Positions 25,521 to 35,416 of a stretch of 64,000 bases of DNA are shown piece by piece. A program made the translations under genes and the position numbers. The DNA lies in NCBI RefSeq assembly GCF_010645075.1, contig NZ_JAADZV010000002.1, positions 1-64,000 on the forward strand, written 5' to 3'. Position 1 is the stretch's first letter; every line of letters begins with the position of its first letter. The notes beneath the pieces are model-generated. The model did no database searches, was not told the DNA's origin, and saw nothing but the letters and a program-made list of their open reading frames with translations. The DNA is from Flavobacterium limi. Lineage in GTDB: Bacteria > Bacteroidota > Bacteroidia > Flavobacteriales > Flavobacteriaceae.

Positions 25521-28500
25521 ATGATAGAGCTATTTATCAGAAGGAAAATATTGTCCTTAATCATCTCGGTTATGATAGTCCTTCTGGGATTGCTGGCGTT
25601 GTTTCAGCTTCCCATTACCCAATTCCCGGACATTGTACCACCGTCTGTAACCGTTACAGCAAAATACACAGGAGCAAACGCAGAGGTTTCCGCCAATGCT
25701 GTCGCCCTTCCGCTCGAAAGAGCCATAAACGGAGTTCCCGGAATGACATATATGTCAACCGTAACTTCGAATGATGGTTTAACTTTAATTCAGGTTTTCT
25801 TTGAAGTAGGAACCGATCCCGATCTGGCAGCTGTAAATGTGCAGAACAGGGTTACCACGATTCTGGACGAACTTCCGGAAGAGGTAATTCGTGCCGGAGT
25901 TACGACCGAAAAAGAGGTAAACAGTATGTTGATGTACCTGAATATTACCAGTACAGACAAAACTCAGGATGAGCAGTTTATCTTCAATTTTACGGATATT
26001 AATATTCTTCAGGAATTAAAACGTATTGATGGTGTTGGTCGTGCAGAAATCATGGGGCAAAAAGAATATTCGATGCGCGTGTGGCTCGATCCGGAAAAAA
26101 TGCTTTCTTATAATATTTCGGCTAATGAAGTAATTGCTTCGCTTCAAAAACAAAATATTTCTGCTGCTCCGGGTAAAGTTGGTGAAGGTTCAGGACAAAT
26201 GGATAATCAATTGCAATATGTAATTAAGTATGGCGGAAAATTCTTTGAGCCAGGTCAATATGAAGAAATTCCGTTAAAAGCCAATGCCGACGGAACAATT
26301 TTAAGATTAAAAGACATTTCGAAAATCGAATTTGGTGCAATGAGTTACGGAATGGTTTCTAAAACTGACGGAAAACCTTCTGCATCAATAATGTTGAAAC
26401 AACGTCCGGGCTCGAACGCATCTGAAGTAATTGCCAGTGTGAAAGAAAAAATGGCAGAACTGAAAGGCTCTTCTTTTCCTCCGGGAATGGAGTTTAATAT
26501 TGCTTATGATGTTTCGCGTTTCCTTGACGCTTCTATTGATGAAGTATTAAGAACTTTAGTAGAAGCCTTTATTTTAGTGGCGTTTGTCGTTTTTCTTTTC
26601 CTTCAGGACTGGAGATCTACTTTAATTCCGGTATTAGCAGTTCCTGTTGCCCTTATTGGAGCTTTTACCTTTATGTCGATGATGGGATTCTCGATTAACT
26701 TATTGACACTTTTCGCTTTAGTTCTTTCTATCGGAATTGTGGTCGATAACGCAATCGTCGTTGTGGAAGCTGTTCACGTAAAAATCTCCGAAGAACACAT
26801 GTCGCCAATGGAAGCAACTATTAGTGCGATGAAAGAAATTACAGGGGCTGTTATTGCAATTACGATTGTAATGGCTGCCGTATTTATTCCGGTTGCTTTT
26901 CTGAGCGGTCCGGTTGGGGTTTTCTACAGACAGTTCTCTTTAACAATGGCAATTAGTATTGTAATTTCGGGGATTAACGCACTTACCCTTACTCCTGCTC
27001 TTTGTGCGATTATGCTGAAAGCACACGATCCGAATAAAGAAAAAAAATCACTTTTAGATCGTTTCTTCAACAGATTCAATCATTGGTTTGATACTATTAC
27101 TTCAAAATACATCAAAGTATTAGTAAAATTTGCCGACCGTAATACCGTTACAGTTGGTTTATTAGTGCTCTTTTGTGTGTTAACCTGGGGAACAACAAAA
27201 TTTTTAGCGTCAGGATTTATCCCTACGGAAGATCAGGGAATGGTTTACGTAAGTGTTACAACGCCACAGGGAGCAACCGTAGAACGTACTGAAAAAGCAT
27301 TAGATGAAGTAACCCGAATCGCAAAGCAAATTAAAGGTGTTGATAACGTAACGACTCTTGCAGGATACAGTATTGTAACTGAAATTGCCGGAGCTTCTTA
27401 CGGAATGGGAATGATCAACCTGAAGGACTGGAGCGAACGCGATATTTCGGTTACGGAATTTATGGCGGAACTTACAGAAAAAACAAAAAACATTACCGAC
27501 GCACAAATCGAGATTTTTGCACCACCAACCGTTCCTGGTTTTGGTAACACGAGTGGTTTCGAGCTTCGTTTATTAGATAAATCTGGTGGAAGTATTACTA
27601 ATACCGATAAAGTTACCAAAGAATTCCTCAAAGAGTTAAATGGGTCTCCGGAAGTTCAAAATTCATTCTCGAGTTTTGATGCTACTTTCCCGCAGTATTT
27701 AATTCATATTGATTACGATTTGGCTGCAAAAAAAGGAATTTCTGTAGACAACGCCATGAGTACTTTGCAGACGATGTTAGGTTCTTTTTATGCTACCAAT
27801 TTTATCCGTTTTTCTCAAATGTATAAAGTAATGGTTCAGGCTAGCCCACAATTCCGTCAAAATCCGGAAAGCATTTTGGATATGTATTTGAAGAATGACG
27901 CTGGCGAAATGGTACCGTTTTCAACTTTCATTAAACTAGAAAGAGTTTACGGTCCGGAGGTTTTAACACGGTATAACATGTACATGTCAGCTATGATTAA
28001 CGGTGAACCTGCTGAGGGTTATAGTTCTGGAGATGCCATTGCTGCCGTTGAAAGAATTGCTGCCGAAAAATTGCCAAGCCGTTTTGAACTGGAATGGTCA
28101 GGTATGACGCGTGAAGAGATTCTTTCGGGTAACCAAACAATATACATTTTTGCACTTTGTATCCTTTTTGTATACTTATTATTAGCAGCACAATACGAAA
28201 GTTTATTGCTACCGTTCCCGGTATTATTGAGTTTGCCTGTTGGAGTTTTCGGCTCTTACATTGCACTTGTAATGGTCGGATTAGACAATAACATTTACGC
28301 CCAGGTTGCACTCGTCATGCTGATTGGTCTGCTCGCCAAGAATGCCATTCTGATTGTAGAATTCGCAATGGCACAAAATAAAACCGGACGTGATATTGTT
28401 GAAGCTGCAATAGAAGGTGCCAGGCTTCGTTTCCGACCTATTTTGATGACTTCATTTGCTTTTATTTCAGGATTGATTCCACTTTGTATTGCTTCTGGTG

Positions 28501-28643
28501 CTGGTGCAATCGGTAACCGTTCAATCGGTACTGCAGCTGCGGGTGGAATGCTTATCGGAACAGTATTTGGTCTTTTAATCATTCCCGGACTTTATATACT
28601 GTTTGCGAAATTGGAAAAACGGATGAGCAAGTCAAACAATTAA
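25521..28643 (+). CDS. RND multidrug efflux transporter, HAE1/AcrB type
   Basis: A 1040-residue inner-membrane proton/drug antiporter with the AcrB layout: an N-terminal helix (MIELFIRRKILSLIISVMIV), two large periplasmic loops, and two blocks of helices. The proton-relay helix reads GIVVDNAIVVVEAV, where the second Asp of the AcrB DD pair is Asn (residue 410), while the relay Lys is kept (GLLAKNAILIVE). Asn at this place occurs in other RND pumps. The pore-domain signature FPDIVPPSVTVTAKYTGANA is intact. Substrates cannot be inferred. Confidence 0.93.
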   Translation: MIELFIRRKILSLIISVMIVLLGLLALFQLPITQFPDIVPPSVTVTAKYTGANAEVSANAVALPLERAINGVPGMTYMSTVTSNDGLTLIQVFFEVGTDPDLAAVNVQNRVTTILDELPEEVIRAGVTTEKEVNSMLMYLNITSTDKTQDEQFIFNFTDINILQELKRIDGVGRAEIMGQKEYSMRVWLDPEKMLSYNISANEVIASLQKQNISAAPGKVGEGSGQMDNQLQYVIKYGGKFFEPGQYEEIPLKANADGTILRLKDISKIEFGAMSYGMVSKTDGKPSASIMLKQRPGSNASEVIASVKEKMAELKGSSFPPGMEFNIAYDVSRFLDASIDEVLRTLVEAFILVAFVVFLFLQDWRSTLIPVLAVPVALIGAFTFMSMMGFSINLLTLFALVLSIGIVVDNAIVVVEAVHVKISEEHMSPMEATISAMKEITGAVIAITIVMAAVFIPVAFLSGPVGVFYRQFSLTMAISIVISGINALTLTPALCAIMLKAHDPNKEKKSLLDRFFNRFNHWFDTITSKYIKVLVKFADRNTVTVGLLVLFCVLTWGTTKFLASGFIPTEDQGMVYVSVTTPQGATVERTEKALDEVTRIAKQIKGVDNVTTLAGYSIVTEIAGASYGMGMINLKDWSERDISVTEFMAELTEKTKNITDAQIEIFAPPTVPGFGNTSGFELRLLDKSGGSITNTDKVTKEFLKELNGSPEVQNSFSSFDATFPQYLIHIDYDLAAKKGISVDNAMSTLQTMLGSFYATNFIRFSQMYKVMVQASPQFRQNPESILDMYLKNDAGEMVPFSTFIKLERVYGPEVLTRYNMYMSAMINGEPAEGYSSGDAIAAVERIAAEKLPSRFELEWSGMTREEILSGNQTIYIFALCILFVYLLLAAQYESLLLPFPVLLSLPVGVFGSYIALVMVGLDNNIYAQVALVMLIGLLAKNAILIVEFAMAQNKTGRDIVEAAIEGARLRFRPILMTSFAFISGLIPLCIASGAGAIGNRSIGTAAAGGMLIGTVFGLLIIPGLYILFAKLEKRMSKSNN

Positions 28644-28663
28644 TTCGTTGAGCAAAACAGAGT

Positions 28664-28775
28664 AAAAAAATCTAATTTGATCTGCTTAAATCTTTTAAAA
28701 TCTGCGTGAAATGTTTTTTTGACATTATTTTTTCACGCAGATTTATACAGATTAATCTAAGCTAATAAGTACAAT
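28664..28775. repeat. REP-like long inverted repeat between pump and channel genes
   Basis: The core arms AAAATCTGCGTGAA (28697-28710) and TTCACGCAGATTT (28732-28744) are perfectly complementary. The outer sequences GATCTGCTTAAATC and GATTTATACAGATTAATC extend the dyad imperfectly. The AATCTGCGTGAAA word is familiar as an intergenic repeat in Flavobacterium genomes. It could attenuate transcription or protect mRNA ends within the operon, lowering channel expression relative to the pump. Confidence 0.65.
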
Positions 28776-28842
28776 TAAAGATATCAATATTTCTACATGT
28801 CTTAAAAAATGCTTGACAGATTGAAAAAAATAAATTTAAACA

Positions 28843-30327
28843 ATGAAAGAGATATTAAATCAATATAAAAATACTGATGTGATAAGGACAACCAAAAGTG
28901 CTGTTGTGATAACTGGAATTTTACTTTTGACAGCTTGTTCTGCGCCAAAAGTCAGCAGTAAATTAAATGCTGCAAAACTTCCTGAGAATTTTGATGCTCA
29001 AAGAAAAGAAGCCTCAACAGAAAATTTTATTCCGTTAAAAACAGAGAACTTCTTTAAAGATCCGAAATTAGAGGAATTATTACAGAAAGCCATTACCAAA
29101 AATCCTGATTATTTAATCATGCAGGAAAGAATTTTAATTGCCAATTCGCATTTAAAAGTGGCAAAATTGTCCCTTCTACCCTCTTTAGATCTTGTAGCAG
29201 ATGCTTCCGGAACACATTTTGGAAAATATACCATGGAGGGGGTTGGTAATTACGATACTAACTTTTCTCAGAATATTACCGAAAAACAAAGAATTAATGA
29301 AGATGTCACTCCTAACCTGTTTTTAGGTGGAAAAGTTTCCTGGGAAGCTGATATCTGGGGAAAACTGAGCAATCGTAAGAAAGCTGCGCAACAGCGATTT
29401 TTTGCTTCTCAGCAGGGAATGCGGTTGTTGCAGACACGCTTATTAGGCGATGTTGCTGATTTGTATTTCAAATTGATTGCTTTGGACAAACAAGCTGCGA
29501 TTTACGACAATAATCTAAAAACACAGGAAAAAGCGCTGGATATTGTCTCATCACAAAGATCGGTTGGGAAAGCTACAGAATTGGCTGTACAGCAATTTAA
29601 TGCACAAAATAATAATATCCATGCTGAAGCTTCAGAATTAAAATTAAGCATCGATCAGACTGAGAAAGCTTTACTGACACTTTTAGGGGAATACGGTGGG
29701 AAAATTGACAGAAGCAACGATTTCTTATCGGGACATTTAGACGTTTTAAACCAAAAAATCAGCGTGGATTCTATCATTCATAAAAGACCGGATGTTTCTG
29801 AAGCTTACTTCGAATTATTAGCGAGTAACGCTGATGCCAAATCGGCCCGGGCTGCCTTTTTTCCAACTGTAAATGTGGGCGGTTATGCAGGTTTTAATTC
29901 GTTTTCTTTCAACACTCTTTTTGATGCAGGATCTTTCGCGTGGCAGTTATTAGGCGGTTTGACAGCTCCGGTTTTCAACAAAGGACAAATCAGACAGGAT
30001 TTTTATGTTTCCAACAGAAGACAGGAAATTTCATTTCTTCAATATCAAAACACAATTACAACCGCTTTCAACGAATTAAGTGCTTTATTGCGAAGAAACG
30101 AAGCTTTTGAAGATGTTCTGAAATACAAAATGAATGAAATTGATCATCTGGAAATTGCCGTAAACGTTTCAAATGATTTGTATCTGAGCGGTTATGCCAA
30201 TTATTTAGAAATCATTAATGCGCAGCAAAACAAGCTGCAGGCTGAACTTGACTTTGTGGACATTCAATTAAAAAATGCGGAATCTCAGGTTTTATTGTAT
30301 AAAGCCTTGGGAGGTGGAATAAATTAA
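28843..30327 (+). CDS. Outer-membrane efflux channel, OprM/NodT lipoprotein family
   Basis: A 494-residue TolC-like channel. A long hydrophilic N-terminus precedes a lipobox LLLTAC (Cys32). Two repeats of the outer-membrane efflux protein domain follow (about 70-270 and 290-490), with characteristic SWEADIWGKLSNRKKAA and AGYFNANNN-type helical regions. It forms the exit duct for the RND pump encoded upstream, completing the tripartite system. The start at 28843 is taken although ~30 residues before the lipobox is longer than usual. Confidence 0.88.
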   Translation: MKEILNQYKNTDVIRTTKSAVVITGILLLTACSAPKVSSKLNAAKLPENFDAQRKEASTENFIPLKTENFFKDPKLEELLQKAITKNPDYLIMQERILIANSHLKVAKLSLLPSLDLVADASGTHFGKYTMEGVGNYDTNFSQNITEKQRINEDVTPNLFLGGKVSWEADIWGKLSNRKKAAQQRFFASQQGMRLLQTRLLGDVADLYFKLIALDKQAAIYDNNLKTQEKALDIVSSQRSVGKATELAVQQFNAQNNNIHAEASELKLSIDQTEKALLTLLGEYGGKIDRSNDFLSGHLDVLNQKISVDSIIHKRPDVSEAYFELLASNADAKSARAAFFPTVNVGGYAGFNSFSFNTLFDAGSFAWQLLGGLTAPVFNKGQIRQDFYVSNRRQEISFLQYQNTITTAFNELSALLRRNEAFEDVLKYKMNEIDHLEIAVNVSNDLYLSGYANYLEIINAQQNKLQAELDFVDIQLKNAESQVLLYKALGGGIN

Positions 30328-30447
30328 TTGATATAAATTATTGGTCGTAAACTTTTTACATTAGTGCTAAAAACTACGGTTATAAATCTCATTCGTTTAG
30401 GCGAGTGGGATTTTCAATAATTTTAATTAATTGCAGATTATAAAAAT

Positions 30448-30477
30448 AAAAATCCAGAAATTCTTTTCTGGATTTTT
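30448..30477. terminator. Bidirectional terminator between channel gene and VOC gene
   Basis: A perfect stem AAAAATCCAGAA / TTCTGGATTTTT with a 6-nt loop (12 bp). A/T runs flank both sides, so it can stop the RND operon (+) and the VOC gene (-). Confidence 0.8.
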
Positions 30478-30496
30478 AACTGCTAAATAGAAATAA

Positions 30497-31504
30497 TTAT
30501 TCTTTCTGATCAACAAAAACATATAATTTCTGTATTTTACCATTCTCAATTACAAATAAATCCATCCCACTGACGACTATTGGTTTTTCTTTTGAACCAA
30601 ACTGCCAGTACAATCGGGCTATATTATGATTGGTTTCTACTGATTTGGCAGTAAATTTAAATTCAGGATTTTTAGTCTGAAGTTCTACAATGAATTTACT
30701 GATATCGTTAATTCCTTGAGCAATAAAATGACGATCGACCATTTCTACATCAGAAGCATAAACTTGTTTTAATAAAGTTTTACGTTTTGCTTCCTCTTTT
30801 TCGTTCCAGATTTTAAGATGGTTTTCTACTATTGTTATATTCTTTTTTGAATCGAAATCATCTGGTGTTGTTTTTCTAACGACTGCATTTTTTGGTGACC
30901 ATAGTATTGTTTTAGGATTTGCTTTTTCATACCCCTTTCCGTTTGGATACGAAACCAATTCCATTTTAGAACCCCAGGGCGTTTCAAAATAAACCCAAGT
31001 TTCGCCGGCTGTATCTCCTGATGGCATTGTAAAAGGCTCTCCCAATATTTTTACGCCTTTACTATTTAAAAATTTTACAGCCTTAGTAATATCATTTACA
31101 TAAAAAGCAATATGCGAAGCTCCAATATCATCAGTATTTGGAAGGTTTAAACTTCCTTTGTTGTCTGCATATTCAAATACTTCAATGCTGGCTCCGTTTC
31201 CTGCATTGATCATTTTTATGGTAACCGCACCAGTTGCAGGATTGATATGATTTAATTTTTTCCATTCAGCGTCAAGCGGAATTGGTCCTAATTGTGTTAC
31301 AGGAGTAAAACCAAGTACATCGCTAAAAAATGTAACCGCTTTATTGAGATCTGGCACATTGATTCCGACGTGATCAATTCCGACAATTCCTGGATTATTC
31401 TGTGCTGCTGCTTTTTCTGATGCAGAAAATAATATTAATAAATTAAGCATTGCTGCTGCTGAAGTTTGTACTTTTTTATTTGATTTTTTATGAGTTGATT
31501 TCAT
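30497..31504 (-). CDS. Secreted VOC/glyoxalase-fold protein fused to an NTF2-like domain
   Basis: A 335-residue protein. An N-terminal signal-like segment ends at about AAAQ (residue 35). A vicinal-oxygen-chelate domain (about 40-190) shows IDHVGINVPDLNKAVTFFSD, ASIEVFEY and MELVSYP, with His and Glu in metal-ligand positions. A C-terminal SnoaL/NTF2-like domain (about 220-330) begins ENHLKIWNEKE and ends IQKLYVFVD. Both folds bind small hydrophobic ligands; the reaction is unknown. It lies 44 bp downstream of the SDR gene, in the same direction, so the two probably form an operon. Confidence 0.8.
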   Translation of the reverse strand: MKSTHKKSNKKVQTSAAAMLNLLILFSASEKAAAQNNPGIVGIDHVGINVPDLNKAVTFFSDVLGFTPVTQLGPIPLDAEWKKLNHINPATGAVTIKMINAGNGASIEVFEYADNKGSLNLPNTDDIGASHIAFYVNDITKAVKFLNSKGVKILGEPFTMPSGDTAGETWVYFETPWGSKMELVSYPNGKGYEKANPKTILWSPKNAVVRKTTPDDFDSKKNITIVENHLKIWNEKEEAKRKTLLKQVYASDVEMVDRHFIAQGINDISKFIVELQTKNPEFKFTAKSVETNHNIARLYWQFGSKEKPIVVSGMDLFVIENGKIQKLYVFVDQKE

Positions 31505-31548
31505 GATTGCATCTATTTTTTATTGTTATTGATATTTGATATTGTTAT

Positions 31549-32406
31549 TTAATTAGTGTAAGCTGCTAGCCATTTTGCTTTAATATTGGCACGGGCTTCT
31601 ATAAATTCTTTATCAGTTCCCTGAGCAATGGCGTCTAATGGAAAACGAAGCGGTCTCTCCCCTTTTTTCATACTTACCAATTCCAAAATTCCATCTGCAA
31701 TAGTCTGAGGATTCATTTCGAACTGAGCCATTTTACCAAATAATGCCGTTCCTAATGCATTAAATTTTTCTGTTGCTGCTTCTCCGTATTCTTTAATAAT
31801 TTCCGTTTTATCAGCGTGAATTCCAGCTTTAGAACCGTTATTCATTTCTGTTGGATATACGCCTGGCTGAATGCTTACGTTTTCAATTCCGTAATCTGCT
31901 AATTCATCTTGTAATCCTTCAGTAAAGCTTTCTACGACAAGTTTTGAAGCGATGTATGGAACCATAAAAGGAAGTGTGTGTCCGCTGGCTCCGGTTGTAA
32001 TATTAATTACCAGTCCGTTTCTTTCTTTTCTCATAGAAGGAAGCACCGCCTGATACATACGAAGAACGCTGTAAACGTTGACATCGAACATTTTACGAAC
32101 CTGATCAACAGAATAACCTTCAAGCAGACCAAAACCGCTTACCGCCGCATTATTGATAAGGACATCAATTTTTCCGTATTTAGTGATTACTTTTTCGATA
32201 GCTGTTTTAACTGAAGTATCTTCCGTAATATCGATATCAACTACTTCAATGTTTTCTATTGCGTTTAGTTCTTTCGCAGCAGCGGTATTTTTATCGTTTG
32301 TATTGCGCATCCCTGCAATAACGGAGTGACCTGCATTTGCTAATGTGATAGCTGTAAGTTTTCCAAAGCCTGTACTTGTTCCTGTAATAAAAATTGTTTT
32401 TGACAT
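31549..32406 (-). CDS. Short-chain dehydrogenase/reductase
   Basis: A 285-residue classical SDR. It has the NAD(P)-binding TGTSTGFG motif (8-15), NNAAVSG in the core, catalytic Ser (ITTGASG region) and YIASK (Tyr and Lys of YxxxK). The Arg in GMRN after strand 2 favours NADP(H). The C-terminal extension is typical of the extended reductases that sit beside Crp- or AraC-type regulators. Substrate is unknown. A Crp/Fnr regulator gene lies 164 bp upstream on the same strand. Confidence 0.88.
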   Translation of the reverse strand: MSKTIFITGTSTGFGKLTAITLANAGHSVIAGMRNTNDKNTAAAKELNAIENIEVVDIDITEDTSVKTAIEKVITKYGKIDVLINNAAVSGFGLLEGYSVDQVRKMFDVNVYSVLRMYQAVLPSMRKERNGLVINITTGASGHTLPFMVPYIASKLVVESFTEGLQDELADYGIENVSIQPGVYPTEMNNGSKAGIHADKTEIIKEYGEAATEKFNALGTALFGKMAQFEMNPQTIADGILELVSMKKGERPLRFPLDAIAQGTDKEFIEARANIKAKWLAAYTN

Positions 32407-32570
32407 GATTTCTACTATTTAAATGTTTATAATGTTTGTTTCTTTTGAACATTACAAAGTTGCGATGAATGCAAAACCTGGACATTGATTAGAAATAAGT
32501 AAAAACTTGATCTGGATCAAGAGTTTGAAAGGAGCATAAAAAAAGGAACTTTAAAAGCTCCTGATATGAT

Positions 32571-33149
32571 TTATTTTTTTGCTGTTTGTTTGCGAATGCG
32601 ACTTAAGGTTTCGGGTGTCATGCCGAGGTAAGAAGCAATCATAGTCTGTGGAATTCTTGAAGCAAAACCCGGATATTTATTGATAAAGTTTAAATACTTT
32701 TCTTCGGCCGTTAAAGTCAGCGAGGCCTGAATTCTGTTTTGGGCCGATATGAAACTTCTTTGCAAAATCGTATTTACTATATTATTAAGCGCTGGAATCT
32801 CTCTGCAAAGCATTTCAAAATTTTCGTGGGTAAAAAGTACCAGCTCTGTATCTTCGATAGCATCGATATTAAAACGGGACGGTTGCTGCATCATTAAACT
32901 TTCGCGGTCGCCTGTCCACCAGTTTTCAATACTAAAGCTATTTACGTGCTCACCTCCTTTTTCGTCAACCGTATAAGTTCTTACACAGCCTTGAGTTATA
33001 AAAGCATCATACTTCCAGACATCTCCTTCCTGAAGCAGATATTGTCTTTTTCGAAGTTTTTTAATAATAGCGAATGATTGTATACGCTCTGATTCTTGCT
33101 GCGTTAGTTCAGTCTTATCGTCAAGATACTTTTGGAATATTTCATACAT
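32571..33149 (-). CDS. Crp/Fnr-family transcriptional regulator
   Basis: Start chosen at 33149 (MYEIFQKYLDDKTEL). The frame stays open upstream to 33284, but that extension is hydrophobic and unlike the family. The 192-residue product has a cNMP-binding-like barrel (about 10-120) and a C-terminal helix-turn-helix QTMIASYLGMTPETLSRIRK. No Fe-S cysteines. It lies just ahead of the SDR and VOC genes on the same strand and probably regulates them. Confidence 0.82.
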   Translation of the reverse strand: MYEIFQKYLDDKTELTQQESERIQSFAIIKKLRKRQYLLQEGDVWKYDAFITQGCVRTYTVDEKGGEHVNSFSIENWWTGDRESLMMQQPSRFNIDAIEDTELVLFTHENFEMLCREIPALNNIVNTILQRSFISAQNRIQASLTLTAEEKYLNFINKYPGFASRIPQTMIASYLGMTPETLSRIRKQTAKK

Positions 33150-33616
33150 AGCATGTAAAATTATGTAAATACCAAATGATGCGCAAATTTTGAAATTAAC
33201 AATAACACTGGTAAACCATTTTTTGATACTTCCTCCCGATACGCCGTATAATTTTGGTGCAGACAGGGTAAATCCATGGACCATATAGTGGATTTATTTC
33301 AAAGGGAAACTGGCTTCATCATTTTTAATACTGCCCATAATTCCATATAAGATTTTGCCTGACGCTAATTCCAGATTACAGGACAGGATAGATATGTTTG
33401 AGGAAATATATGAAAACTTAGAGCTGAGTTTTCATAATGATAGAATGTAAATCTAAACATATACATATATAAAATTCAAAAATAATTTTAAGTAAAACTT
33501 TAATTAATGTTTTTAAAACAATTAATTTCAATATTTTAACTTGTTTTTTATTTAAGTTAATGAATTTTAAAATAAAAAATTAAGAACAAACAATATGCAA
33601 TTCAGAACATTTTTAG
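33150..33616. other. Gene-free stretch with possible gene scrap
   Basis: No intact gene. A plus-strand reading at about 33363-33450 (RLQDRIDMFEEIYENLELSF to a stop) looks protein-like and may be the tail of a lost gene. The remainder is A+T-rich leader for the histidine kinase. Confidence 0.35.
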
Positions 33617-33645
33617 TTGAGAGATTTTTGAAACTCCTATATTTG
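33617..33645 (+). promoter_or_regulatory. Bacteroidota-type promoter for the kinase-LytTR pair
   Basis: TTG (33617-33619), an 18-bp spacer and TATATTTG (33638-33645) match the -33/-7 pattern. The GTG start of the kinase is 64 bp downstream. Confidence 0.6.
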
Positions 33646-33709
33646 AAATGTGAAATAATTTCCTAGTATAATAAAGTCAATATGAATTTTATATAATCTC
33701 AATCTAACA

Positions 33710-35416
33710 GTGAGAGTTTATTTTAGCTTATTTCTGATTTGTATACAATTTTTTTGTTCTGGTCAAAATTCTTTTCAATTGTTGAAACAGGATCTTGAGC
33801 GCAAAATAGTGTATTCTGATTTCAAAAAAGCCTTATATATCATTAACGAAAACAGGGAGCGTTATACTGATGCGAAAAAAAATGAGCTGGACGTTATGAA
33901 AGTAAAAATTCTAACTGAATTTGGGCTTTATGATGAAGCTTTTAAACTTTCTCAAAATCTTTTAGACAATCCTCAGATTAAAGAAGATCAAAAACTGAAA
34001 ATTCATGTCGAAAGAGCTCTTATTTATGAAATTAATGATGACCATAAATCATGCTACTCTGAATTGCAAAAAGCAGAAGCAATATTTTTAAAACATCCGG
34101 AATTTAAAGTTAAAAATTACACCAATTTTCTTATCCGAAAATCTTCTTATTACAGGGTCAATGGCTTTTCAAAAAAAGCATATGAGCTTGCTCTTCATGC
34201 AAAAAAGTATGCTCAATCTGTCAACGACAAAGTGAATATGCCGGTTGTAGAACTAATATTGGGACTTGGCAACCGAAAAACAAATTCTGAATCCGAATTA
34301 AGGCATTACAACCGCGCACTTTATTTATATAAGCAACTGAATCATTATGAAGCAGTCATTTCAATGTTTAGCAATCTGAGTTATTATTATTTTCGCAAAA
34401 AGGAATATAAAATAGCTAATATTTATATAGATTCAGCTATCACAATTTCATCAAAATCAAATGTTCTAGATTATAAAGCTAATGTTTTTGAGATAAAAAG
34501 TGATATTCTGGAAAAACAAAATAAGGCAGACTCTGCATTATATTATTATAAAATTGCTTCAGAATTATATAGGAAATATAGTGGTGAACAAAAGGATCTT
34601 AAGATAAAAGAACTCGAAACAGCATATAATTTTGATAAAGAAAAGGCAGAAAAGCAATTGCTTAAAAAAGATATCAGAAGCACAAGAGTGTTAAATACCA
34701 CTCTTTTTATTTCAATTCTTGTTTTAGCTTTTTTTACCTGGAAAATCAAAAAAAATGAAAGAAAAATAGAGATCCAAAAGCAAAAAATATCTGAGAACAA
34801 CATTACCTTAAAAGCCAATGTTGAAGAGAAACAATTTCTTGTTCAGGAGCTAAATCATCGCGTTAAAAACAACCTCGCAGTAATTTTAAGCCTGATTGAT
34901 TTTCAAAAAGACCAGGCAAAAAATGAAAATTACAAAAGTATATTTGATGATCTGCATCAGCGTATTAAAACAATAACTATCGCTCACGAATTTTACACCT
35001 ACAGTGTAAATTATAACGATAATGATTTAATTGAAGTTACAAATTATATAAACAAGATCATTGAATCCCATCAAAACAGTGCTTTAAGGAACTTTAAGTA
35101 TGTAAATGAAATTGAATGCATTTTTTTTAATGTTGATAAAATTCTGTCTCTGGGACTCCTGGTAAATGAATTGGTTACAAATTCGATAAAGCATGCCAAA
35201 TCAGGAGATGTACAGCTTGTTATACATCTTAAGCTAAGAAAAACAAATAATGAAGTGGAATTAAGTTATTCAGATAACGGAACAGTTTTTAATTTTGAGA
35301 ATAATAACAACTCTCTGGGACTTTTAATTATTGAGGGAATGGTGAAACAATTGAAAGGAAATTATACAAGAGAAAAAGCAAACTATAAAATAGTATTTCC
35401 CCATGTTGGAACATAA
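33710..35416 (+). CDS. TPR-containing sensor histidine kinase (HisKA_2 type)
   Basis: A 568-residue kinase. A signal-like N-terminus (VYFSLFLICIQFFCSGQ) from a GTG start is followed by ~300 residues of TPR-like helices (periplasmic), one membrane helix (about 325-345, TLFISILVLAFFTW), a coiled coil, and a HisKA_2 dimerisation domain with ELNHRVKNNLAVILSLIDFQ (His in the H box). The ATPase domain has the N box LVNELVTNSIKHA and a G1-like SYSDNGT. It overlaps the LytTR regulator by 14 bp, so they are a coupled two-component pair. Confidence 0.87.
   Translation: MRVYFSLFLICIQFFCSGQNSFQLLKQDLERKIVYSDFKKALYIINENRERYTDAKKNELDVMKVKILTEFGLYDEAFKLSQNLLDNPQIKEDQKLKIHVERALIYEINDDHKSCYSELQKAEAIFLKHPEFKVKNYTNFLIRKSSYYRVNGFSKKAYELALHAKKYAQSVNDKVNMPVVELILGLGNRKTNSESELRHYNRALYLYKQLNHYEAVISMFSNLSYYYFRKKEYKIANIYIDSAITISSKSNVLDYKANVFEIKSDILEKQNKADSALYYYKIASELYRKYSGEQKDLKIKELETAYNFDKEKAEKQLLKKDIRSTRVLNTTLFISILVLAFFTWKIKKNERKIEIQKQKISENNITLKANVEEKQFLVQELNHRVKNNLAVILSLIDFQKDQAKNENYKSIFDDLHQRIKTITIAHEFYTYSVNYNDNDLIEVTNYINKIIESHQNSALRNFKYVNEIECIFFNVDKILSLGLLVNELVTNSIKHAKSGDVQLVIHLKLRKTNNEVELSYSDNGTVFNFENNNNSLGLLIIEGMVKQLKGNYTREKANYKIVFPHVGT

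Noticed and set aside
33150..33284. N-terminal extension of the Crp/Fnr regulator
   Set aside because: The added 45 residues are hydrophobic and lie before the normal family start at 33149.
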